This document shows, in pieces, positions 1-7,136 of a stretch of 25,565 nucleotides of DNA. A program made the translations under genes and the position numbers. Source of the DNA: Rhodocollybia butyracea (taxonomy: Eukaryota > Basidiomycota > Agaricomycetes > Agaricales > Omphalotaceae); the NCBI GenBank assembly GCA_015501585.1, contig JADNRY010000805.1:1-25565 (forward strand), written 5' to 3'. The stretch's first letter is position 1, and each line of letters starts with the position of its first letter. A model generated the notes under the pieces. It did no database searches and was not told the DNA's origin. It was given only the letters and a program-made list of their open reading frames with translations.

Positions 1-251
1 TAACGCCTCTGCCTCTCCATAATCACCACTGACCGTATCCGGCGATACGGTCATCCTAGACGCCGCCGATAGACCAAATGGTCTATCTTATCATTCTATT
101 TATTATTAATTATATAATAAATCCGTTACTATAAGTATCGTACGATTACTTAAGAGTCTAGTTAGTCTTTTACACCGTCGTACACACAATAGTATCCTAT
201 TTGTCGTGTTCACCGGTGTTCCTAAGGACTTTGCCCATAGGGCGCGTTATA
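1..251 (+). repeat. LTR copy A (retrotransposon family 1), 5' end cut by window
   Basis: This is the first of four copies of a roughly 252-bp LTR; the initial TG seen in the other copies lies outside the window. It carries the family's two signature hairpins: arms 31-39/44-52 (GACCGTATC / GATACGGTC) and 68-75/80-87 (GATAGACC / GGTCTATC). It also has the palindrome ATCGTACGAT. The right end GCGTTATA is followed by unrelated sequence rather than by the CTTTTTTGAACA that follows LTR C. It is therefore a 3' LTR of an element lying to the left, or a solo LTR. Confidence 0.85.
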
Positions 252-488
252 AACTGGGGATTGGATACTTTCTCATTCAGAATATGATAATTGGCGTCAG
301 GGCAAGCATGGGATCCTATGGATACAGGGAAAAGGTGAAATTTTTTCACACAGAAGATTTGAATCTAACAAATATCATCTAGCAGGGTCGGGAAAGACTA
401 TCCTCTCATATGGATATCTCAGTCACTGTTATTCACTAAAGATCTAACATGTCTTATTAGGACAACCATTATCAAAAGTTTGCAAGCT
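252..488. other. Spacer between two inverted LTRs, no gene
   Basis: This AT-rich, 237-nt stretch lies between LTR A (+) and LTR B (-). I see no open frame worth reporting, no similarity to the internal part of the element and no short terminal duplication linking the two LTRs. It is probably host sequence or a remnant of another insertion. Confidence 0.5.
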
Positions 489-741
489 TATAACGCGCCC
501 TATGGGCAAAGTCCTTAAGAACACCAGTGAACACGACAAATAGGATACTATTGTGTGTACGACGGTGTAAAAGACTAACTAGACTCTTAAGTAATCGTAC
601 GATACTTATAGTAACGGATTTATTATATAATTAATAATAAATAGAATGATAAGATAGACCGTTTGGTCTATCGGCGGCGTCTAGGATGACCGTATCGCCG
701 GATACGGTCAGTGGTGATTATGGAGAGGCGGAGGCGTTACA
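489..741 (-). repeat. LTR copy B, 3' LTR of the inverted copy
   Basis: On the minus strand it starts TGTAACGCC at 741 and ends GCGTTATA at 489. It is nearly identical to LTR A in inverted orientation, so 1-251 and 489-741 form a large inverted repeat with a 237-nt spacer. The polypurine tract directly inside it shows that it is the 3' LTR. Both signature hairpins are intact. Confidence 0.9.
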
Positions 742-1081
742 CCCTCCCCCACCAGATTAACATCAGGGATGTGAATCGAAAATGGTAATGACATCATCAC
801 CATCCAAACCATTTTTTATTTGGTTTAACATAGAATGATCCCATATCAAGTACGGGATTAATTGATGCGGCGCATCAGATTTTCGGACTTGTCCAAATCA
901 AACAATAGTGGGGCGTACCACTAGAGCATGATTTGATTCGGAAATGTCCGAATGTTCAACGCGCAGACTCGGAAGTTTCCAAGTATTGCTTAATGAGGAT
1001 TCTCAGTGAGAATCCGGGCTGAGGATAAGTAGTTATGCCCAGGTAAGGCATATTACCTGGGCGTCGGAATAAACCAATAAA

Positions 1082-2214
1082 TCATTCGGAAGGTTTATCC
1101 TTTCCAATACTTAAGGAGGTGTCCTCCTCGATTGGCTCAAGAACATTTTTAATGTTCTCGGTGTCCGACTCATTGGGGTGTTCTGATGATTCAAGTTCAT
1201 CGTCTCTATTCCTAGAAGAGACATAATATTTAGTGAGGGCTGTGTGGTCCTCAATGCGTGTGACGGCTCTGACCATCACTTCTAATTTGGCATACTCCGG
1301 AACGATCCCCTCGTTCGTGAGTTGCCTGATAATATTGAAGGGTAATCCCTCAATGAACCGTTTCCGCATTGTTGCATCATCTGGTGTTTGGAGCATCCGT
1401 GATGCCCATTGTGTAAGTGAGGAATAATAATCCCTCACACCCGTATCGGGTGAATACTCAATAAGGTCAAACTGCCGTGCAGCCTGATGAATGGTCGTTG
1501 CTTGGATGCAACAATCAAAGACACCAATGATGGCGCCTTCAAATGTCCACTTAAGGACAGTGCGGTGTATACCAGCGACTTCGTCGTTATACCAGTCAAG
1601 GGCTTTGCCCTTTAGAAACATGCCAAGCACGGCAGTCTGTGTAGCATCATAATCGTCACCGCACATGCGGTTGACTACCATCCATTGGAGAAGTGACATT
1701 AGCCACCGCTCGAAGACATCAACATCCGGAGATGGAACTTTAAGAGCTTTACGGCTCTCAATGGGAGAGATAGGATTCCCTACCTTATCTCGAATTTGTT
1801 TACGGTACACTTTGTGTACCTTGTGTTTCCATCGGGAACGACATTCGTCGTCACCTGTTGTTTCTCGCATCTTAGATGCAAGTGAACGCAGTATTTTACG
1901 GCGCTCATTAGGAGTAATTTTACCCTTACGGGTAGCAAATTTGTCTAGCCAAGAGGCATCAGACGAAGAGTCAGTATTTGACTCGGTATCACTAGAGTCA
2001 GATGATTCATCTGACCATGGCCTGCATTTGCGGCCTTTGGATTTAGCACTCTTGTGCTTCCTCCCCCCTTCACGGGATTTTTTTGCTAGGTGCTTTCACT
2101 CCAGCATTATTGCTTGGTCCTGGAAAGGACTCAGTGGGTGGAATGTAAAATCGATCCCAGATTTCTCTGGGAGTAGTCAATTTATCAATGGGTATTCCGT
2201 CGACATTATATCCC
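1082..2214 (-). pseudogene. gag: Retrotransposon Gag-like gene, 5'-truncated and frameshifted
   Basis: An open frame runs from 1870 (ATG) to the stop at 1082 (262 aa) and extends upstream without a stop to a T run at 2078-2084. There one extra base, compared with the plus copy, shifts the frame; the remaining gag codons up to 2214 are in another frame. The 262-aa part shows the pattern of a retroelement Gag core: VDVFERWLMSLLQW, then GKALDWYNDEV, an ARQFDLIEY...VRDYYSSLTQWASRM block and MRKRFIEGLPFNIIRQL. It ends with a Ser/Glu-rich acidic tail. No CCHC zinc knuckle and no pol domain is visible. About 21 nt are deleted near 1727-1735 between two CTCCGG repeats, removing a palindrome that the plus copy has at 4660-4671. 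Gag-like by pattern only; the family was not searched. Confidence 0.8.
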
Positions 2215-2467
2215 TGTAACGCCTCCGCCTCTCCATAATCACCACTGACGGTATCCGGCGATACAGTCATCCTAGACACCGCCGATAGACCAAACAGTCT
2301 ATCTTATCTTTCTATTTATTATTAATTATATAATAAATCCGTTACTATAAGTATCATACGATTACTTAAGAGTCTAGTTAGTCTTTTACACTGTCGTACA
2401 CACAATAGTATCCTATTTGTTGTGTTCACCGGTGTTCTTAAGGACTTTGCCCATAGGGCGCGTTATA
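2215..2467 (+). repeat. LTR copy C (5' LTR of the plus element)
   Basis: Starts TGTAACGCC and ends GCGTTATA (termini TG...TA instead of TG...CA). It has mutations in hairpin 1 (GACGG... and ...ACAGTC) and hairpin 2 (CAGTC instead of CGGTC), which break base pairs that LTRs A, B and D keep. It is followed at once by CTTTTTTGAACA, the candidate primer-binding region. Confidence 0.9.
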
Positions 2468-2637
2468 CTTTTTTGAACATCAAAAAATTACTATTGTGTG
2501 AATAACACAAAGCTATTAGTTTAACAAGCTAAAAACAGTTATACTACCAAGTATAACAACCATTATTCCAACTTGCTACACAATCTATACAAACCCGCTC
2601 CATTTTTCCGTCCCACTATATCATTTGCTGTCTCAAG
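2468..2637 (+). promoter_or_regulatory. ATG-free leader with candidate primer-binding site and hairpins
   Basis: The leader starts CTTTTTTGAACA. The same 12-mer with one change (CTTTTTTGAGCA) follows the 5' LTR of the nested small element on the minus strand, so it is a candidate priming or packaging signal. It lacks the TGG expected at a site complementary to a tRNA 3' end. There is no ATG in this stretch. Three stem-loops lie close together: 2469-2476/2480-2487 (TTTTTTGA / TCAAAAAA), 2494-2499/2505-2510 (TTGTGT / ACACAA) and 2538-2545/2550-2557 (GTTATACT / AGTATAAC). Confidence 0.5.
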
Positions 2638-2990
2638 TCATCAGGAAAAGACGTTTTTGCCTAGGTGACCCCAGAGTGGCCTAAATCAAACTAGGTGACC
2701 TATGAATCCTATGGCATTCTAGGAATTTGGGCTCGTCCCTTGCCAGTCAAGGCTCTTGAGGATTCCCTAGGCAAGCCTAGGTCTGCCTAGGTCTGCCCAG
2801 GTTTGCCCAGGTGTTCCCCAGGAGCACCTGGGCAAACCTGGGCAGACCTAGGCTTGCCTAGGGAATCCTCAAGAGCCTTGACTGGCAAGGGACGAGCCCA
2901 AATTCCTAGGATGCCATAGGATTCATAGGTCACCTAGTTTGCTTTAGGCCACTCTGGGGTCACCTAGGCAAAAATGGCTTTTCCTGATGA
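2638..2990. repeat. 353-bp near-perfect foldback in the gag leader
   Basis: The left arm 2638-2813 and right arm 2825-2990 are inverted copies with few mismatches and an 11-nt loop. The arm tips (about 2766-2865) consist of 10-bp units built on CCTAGG or CCCAGG (such as CCTAGGTCTG and CCCAGGTTTG). The left arm is exactly one such unit longer (176 versus 166 nt). I see no flanking target duplication, so it may be part of the element or an inserted foldback. The 3' base directly abuts the ATG at 2991. Confidence 0.92.
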
Positions 2991-3536
2991 ATGACCTCTC
3001 GAAATCAATCAGAGAAGTCATATCGGAGCATGCGCGATCGCGCACCTTCCATTCATGGTGACGTGTCACCACACTCAATCTATTCAGTTGCATCAGCGAC
3101 TCATTCCGTGCGTGCGTCTGAAGGACGGCACTACAGGCAGGACAAAAGTCCACCTAATGAACAGTATATGACTATTCATAAGAAACAGCCGACCCGAGAG
3201 GGTTTAAGTGAGATTTCTTTTGCACTACGAGATGTAGCGGCATCACTCGACAAGAGTACGCAAGTACTCAATCGTATTCTCAATATAACTGAGAAATGGG
3301 ATGCATCTAGCATCCGATCTAATGAAGAAAGATCTTCTTCATCGAGAAACAGCAATAGAATCACTATTGCTGCACCCACACCGAGACGGCCTGCCGTCAC
3401 ACCGCCGGTATTGCACAATGCAGCACCATCTGTTCCTACCGAGGCAAACAACTTGGTACGCCAATGGCGTGAGACTGTGCCCAAGGCACCGTCAGTCCAA
3501 CAATCACTGTTGGCGAACAGTATTCACAAGGGATGA
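2991..3536 (+). CDS. gag: Gag N-terminal ORF (181 aa), overlaps next ORF by ATGA
   Basis: This open frame of 181 codons starts directly at the base of the big foldback. The product is Ser/Arg/Pro-rich and probably disordered at both ends. Around residues 70-100 lies a helix-like stretch (FALRDVAASLDKSTQVLNRI) with regular hydrophobic spacing, which could form a coiled coil. It ends at TGA 3534-3536, and the ATG of the next ORF is 3533-3535, so the two share ATGA. Either this is a real two-ORF arrangement (termination-reinitiation or -1 shift) or a one-base indel split a single gag. No other copy in the window covers this region. Short perfect hairpins recur throughout the coding sequence (for example 3322-3342 and 3351-3371). 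I know no specific family for this part. Confidence 0.55.
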   Translation: MTSRNQSEKSYRSMRDRAPSIHGDVSPHSIYSVASATHSVRASEGRHYRQDKSPPNEQYMTIHKKQPTREGLSEISFALRDVAASLDKSTQVLNRILNITEKWDASSIRSNEERSSSSRNSNRITIAAPTPRRPAVTPPVLHNAAPSVPTEANNLVRQWRETVPKAPSVQQSLLANSIHKG

Positions 3537-5075
3537 CCAAGTCACCCCGTCATGTTCCTGTATTCCGACAGGAATACGCACCAGTGTCAGTAACTATACC
3601 GACACCCATCTACACATCCCACATGAGACAGAGTCCCAATGCGGAGGCAGCATCTCTGACACTGCGAGGTCCCAGGCCATTACCGGTGACCAAATCTTGC
3701 TCACCACAAAGCGCGGTGAACATTAAAAGTGAACCGAAGTTACCTCGTAACTTCAATCAGGTAGTAGTGATACCACCACAGGAAAGTACAATGTACTTCC
3801 CTACTGCAAGGGCGCCAATGGTACCCAATATTATTACACCTCCAGTAGTTGTACCAAACATTACTGGAAATCATTCCAGTATGGGACCGCAACACGGTAC
3901 CCTTCTGGTAGTTCCTACTACCATATCCATCGCCCCGGCGACACAAAGTGTTGCCCCTCCGGTAGTACACACTACCGTAAGACTGCCCAAATTGCCACCC
4001 AGCAATGCGCCAGAGCCAAGTTCAATGCCAGTACCAATGGTATTGGCTGAGTTGCAACCACAGCCGCTTCCGTTGGGAGTAGCTAAAGATTGGATGAGTC
4101 GCATAGCGATTCAACGCCAACATAACACCAGTCTCCGAGATTTCAGATTCGCGCCATCTGGGCTTCCCGACCAAATGGTGGGATATAATGTCGACGGAAT
4201 ACCCGTTGATAAATTGGCTACTCCCAGAGAAATCTGGGATCGATTTTACATTCCACCCACTGAGTCCTTTCCAGGACCAAGCAATAATGCTGGAGTGAAA
4301 GCGCCTAGCAAAAAATCCCGTGAAGGGGAAAGGAAGCACAAGAGTGCTAAATCCAAAGGCCGCAAATGCAGGCCATGGTCAGATGAATCATCTGACTCTA
4401 GTGATACCGAGTCAAATACTGACTCTTCGTCTGATGCCTCTTGGCTAGACAAATTTGCTACCCGTAAGGGTAAAATTACTCCTAATGAGTGCCGTAAAAT
4501 ACTGCGTTCACTTGCATCTAAGATGCGAGAAACAACAGGTGACGACGAATGTCATTCCCGATGGAAACACAAGGTACACAAAGTGTACCGTAAACAAATT
4601 CGAGATAAGGTAGGGAATCCTATCCCTCCCATTGAGAGCCGTAAAGCTCTTAAAGTTCCACCTCCGGAGGTCTATGACGGATCTCCGGATGTCGATGTCT
4701 TCGAGCGGTGGCTAATGTCACTTCTCCAATGGATGGTAGTCAACCGCATGTGCGGTGACGATTACGATGCTACACGGACTGCCGTGCTTGGCATGTTTCT
4801 AAAGGGCAAAGCCCAGACTGGTATAACGACAAAGTCGCTGGTATACACCGCACTGTCCTTAAGTGGACATTTGAAGGCGCCATCATTGGTGTCTTTGATT
4901 GTTGCATCCAAGCAATGACCATTCATCAGGCTGCACGGCAGTTTGACCTTATTGAGTATTCACCCGATACGGGTGTGAGGGATTATTATTCCTCACTTAC
5001 ACAATGGGCATCACGGATGCTCCAAACACCGGATGATGCAACAATGCGGAAACAGTTCATTGAGGGATTACCCTT

Positions 5076-5227
5076 TGTAAGAGCCCTGACTCTTAATGCC
5101 TCAGACCATGAGCAAGATCTCGTTCTATTAGAGAAATAAATCGAAACAAGTATGTGGTACGAGGATAAGAGTAGACTAATTATGTAATACCGGCGCTAAC
5201 GGCAATGAACGTGCCGTAGGCCTTACA
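5076..5227 (-). repeat. LTR of nested element (3' in minus orientation)
   Basis: 152 bp; on the plus strand it starts TGTAAGAGCC and ends GGCCTTACA. It includes a stem-loop with arms 5199-5204 and 5212-5217 (ACGGCA / TGCCGT) and another with arms AAGAG / CTCTT near its left end. Confidence 0.92.
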
Positions 5228-5322
5228 CATGCCCCCTAGATTGACCCCACAGGTCCATCTTACCCAAAAAAAACAAAAGAGAAAGATGGAAAAGGGAAAA
5301 CATAACAAAGAGAAACATACAG

Positions 5323-6341
5323 TCATCTAATAGGTAACGTACGATGTAGTATGCTGGCAATTTCCATAAGTGCAGAAGAAGAGAAAGTGTCCTGTGAAAA
5401 TTGCCGGATTCTCTGGATGCTGACACTAAGTCCAGATTGAGATGGTGGTGGCACATTGGAGACAGTAGATCTCCAGCGCCATGAATGGGAGCATTGATTG
5501 GGAGCACAAATATGGTGATGGGGAGTTTCAGTGGGTGAGGGTGATGGCATGAGTGTACCAGATTGGGATGGGCAACGACTTGAACGAAGCAAGAGCAAAC
5601 CAAACGCACCATACACATTGTGTTTGACATGTTTACGAAGGCCTGTTGGTGGAACAGCAGTCACAGGGGCAATATAAGGCACAGGTGTACACTCAGTTGG
5701 AGTGTTTGAGAGATGAACACAAGCTGGCGGTGTGCCAGCTGTGTGTTCGAGCCCCATGACATGTTCATCCATGAATACTTCAAGTTTCCGGCCTGCTTTC
5801 CGCAGTTCAGCCACCTCCCGTGCAAACTCTGAGGTTGGTTGGAGTCGAAATGAAGGGGAAGTGGGTTTGGAGGGTGAAACCAATTTCAGAGCATGTGGAG
5901 ATGAGCGTTCGAAGCGAGCGTGGGAGTCGGTGATGAGGCAGTAGGAGCGGTCAAAGGTGATGGAGAACTTGGAGCAGGAGGTGGTGTTTGAGATTTGGAC
6001 AGTTCCATCCCAAACTCTTCTCCCAGTCTCTTAATAGACTCTATCATCTGAAAACAGACCTCTGCCTGGAAACCTTCTTCCTTCACTGCCCAGCAACATC
6101 TTAATGTTGAATCCTGCACCACTGCCTCTGCCAAATCCCTACCAGCCACTGAAATACCATGTTGTTCCCAGAGCTGCTTAAAGTTGACTAGCAGCTGTTG
6201 AATTCCCTGGGAGGAGAAGTCCAGGATCCCAGAGATGTGTGAGAGAGGATCATGAGGGAACATGGAAAGGATTTGAGAAAGAAAAGAGTAAGCCAGAGCC
6301 ATGACAGAGTCATGGCTTGAGTTGTGCTGTTGTGTGGTCAT
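5323..6341 (-). pseudogene. Unknown ORF of the nested element, frameshifted
   Basis: On the minus strand an ATG at 6341 opens 151 codons (to 5886). A second frame that overlaps it continues to 5323, so the original product was probably about 330 aa and now carries a frameshift near 5890-5960. The first part is predicted to be helical (FLSQILSMF..., GIQQLLVNFKQLWEQHG), followed by a Pro/Ser/Thr-rich linker. The second part has a charged helix (EFAREVAELRKAGRKLEVF) and a Ser/Pro/His-rich tail. I do not recognise the family. Its position right behind the 5' LTR is that of a gag, but no Gag core motif is visible. Base composition is plain compared with the hairpin-rich host element. Confidence 0.5.
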
Positions 6342-6384
6342 ATTGCTGTAATAGTCCTATTCAGGACAAGGTTGCTCAAAAAAG

Positions 6385-6536
6385 TGTAAGAGCCCTGACT
6401 CTTAATGCCTCAGACCATGAGCAAGATCTCATTCTATTAGAGAAATAGACCGAAACGAGTATGTGGTACGAGGATAAGAGTAGACTAATTATGTAATATC
6501 GGCGCTAACGGCAATGAACGTGCCGTAGGCGTTACA
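6385..6536 (-). repeat. LTR of nested element (5' in minus orientation)
   Basis: 152 bp, 146 positions identical to 5076-5227. On the plus strand it ends GGCGTTACA directly before the CCCTT duplication. The divergence of about 4 percent implies that the insertion is not recent. Confidence 0.92.
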
Positions 6537-6797
6537 CCCTTCAATATTATCAGGCAACTCACGAATGAGGGGATCGTTCCGGAGTATGCCAAATTAGAAG
6601 TGATGGTCAGAGCCGTCACACGCATTGATGACCACACAGCCCTCACTAAATATTATGTCTCTTCTAGGAATAGAGACGATGAACTTGAATCATCAGAACA
6701 CCCCAATGAGTCGGACACCGAGAACATTAAAAATGTTCTTGAGCCAATCGAGGAGGACACCTCCTTAAGTATCGGAAAGGATAAACCTTCCGAATGA

Positions 6798-7136
6798 TTT
6801 ATTGGTTTATTCCGACGCCCAGGTAATATGCCTTACCTGGGCATCACTACTTATCCTCGCCCGGATTCTCACTGAGAATCCTCATTAAGCAATACTCGGA
6901 AACTTCCGAGTCTGCGCGTTGAACATTCGGACATTTCCAAATCAAATCATGCTCTAGTGGTACGCCCCACTACCGTTTGATTCAGACAAGTCCGAAAATC
7001 TGAGGCGCCGCATCAATTAAATCCCGTACTTGATGCGGGAGCATTCTATGTTAAACCAAATTAGAAATGGTTTGGATGGTGATGATGTCATTACCATTTT
7101 TGATTCACATCCCTGATGTTAATCTGGTGGGGAGGG
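6798..7136 (+). other. 3' UTR of the retroelement, hairpin-rich, with polypurine tract
   Basis: There is no ORF. Strong stem-loops follow each other: 6817-6826/6833-6842 (GCCCAGGTAA / TTACCTGGGC), 6863-6870/6874-6881 (GGATTCTC / GAGAATCC), 6895-6901/6904-6910 (CTCGGAA / TTCCGAG) and 6956-6960/6967-6971 (AGTGG / CCACT). The tract GGTGGGGAGGG (7126-7136) lies directly before LTR D and is the expected plus-strand primer. The same region, inverted and slightly diverged, is at 742-1081. Confidence 0.8.

Larger units (their letters stand above)
489..2214 (-). mobile_element. Truncated inverted copy of the gag-only LTR element
   Basis: Read on the minus strand, this is the 3' half of the same element seen at 2215-7388: gag from its middle to the stop, the 3' UTR, a polypurine tract (742-753, GGTGGGGGAGGG on the minus strand) and the 3' LTR (B). 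It aligns co-linearly with 4190-5075 plus 6542-7136 of the plus copy, without the nested 1.46-kb insertion, so it shows what the uninterrupted gag looks like. Its upstream part is missing: at 2214/2215 the gag sequence abuts exactly the TG terminus of LTR C, which points the other way. Confidence 0.88.
5076..6536 (-). mobile_element. Nested small LTR element (TRIM-like), TSD CCCTT
   Basis: Two 152-bp direct repeats (5076-5227 and 6385-6536, six differences) bound about 1.16 kb. The element is flanked by a perfect 5-bp duplication CCCTT (5071-5075 and 6537-6541) inside gag. Termini are TG...CA. On the minus strand the LTR begins TGTAACGCCT, like family 1, and the 5' LTR is followed by CTTTTTTGAGCA, almost the same as after LTR C. 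This supports minus orientation, as does a G-run (5230-5237) just inside the other LTR and an ORF starting about 45 nt after the 5' LTR. No enzyme domain is present. It was probably mobilised by the same machinery as the larger element. Confidence 0.92.
3533..6797 (+). pseudogene. gag: Gag main ORF, broken by a 1-nt deletion and a nested element
   Basis: The open frame from 3533 runs 461 codons to 4918. It has a Pro/Thr/Val-rich region, then a basic Lys/Arg stretch (about residues 260-275), an acidic Ser/Asp stretch, and the Gag core (DVFERWLMSLLQWMVV near residue 390). Near 4812 the copy is one nucleotide shorter than the inverted copy (GCCCAGAC versus GCCCTTGAC), so the last codons to 4918 are out of frame. 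The correct frame resumes and is open to 5075. There the small element 5076-6536 interrupts it, and it continues after the CCCTT duplication to the stop at 6795-6797. The interrupted parts match the minus copy closely. A structural (capsid-like) role is inferred from the pattern; no zinc knuckle is seen. Confidence 0.8.

Noticed and set aside
252..488. Spacer as the internal region of a tiny element bounded by LTRs A and B
   Set aside because: The LTRs are inverted, not direct, so they cannot bound a normal LTR element.
1233..2219. Plus-strand open frames across the inverted gag
   Set aside because: They are antisense to gag and match no family; shadows of the coding strand.
3301..3726. Third-frame ORF of 141 codons overlapping the ORF1/ORF2 junction
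   Set aside because: It lacks continuity with either gag part and reads as out-of-frame sequence; kept only as a reminder that the junction may be an indel.
3740..4452. Minus-strand open frames within the plus gag
   Set aside because: Antisense shadows; the gag frame is supported by the second copy.
5223..5630. Minus ORF of 135 codons at the end of the nested element
   Set aside because: Rich in Cys, His and Leu, runs into the LTR, and overlaps the better frame 5323-5883.
2468..7136. Search for protease, reverse transcriptase, RNase H or integrase motifs
   Set aside because: No DSG/DTG protease, YxDD or HHCC/DDE pattern was seen in the long frames of either strand.
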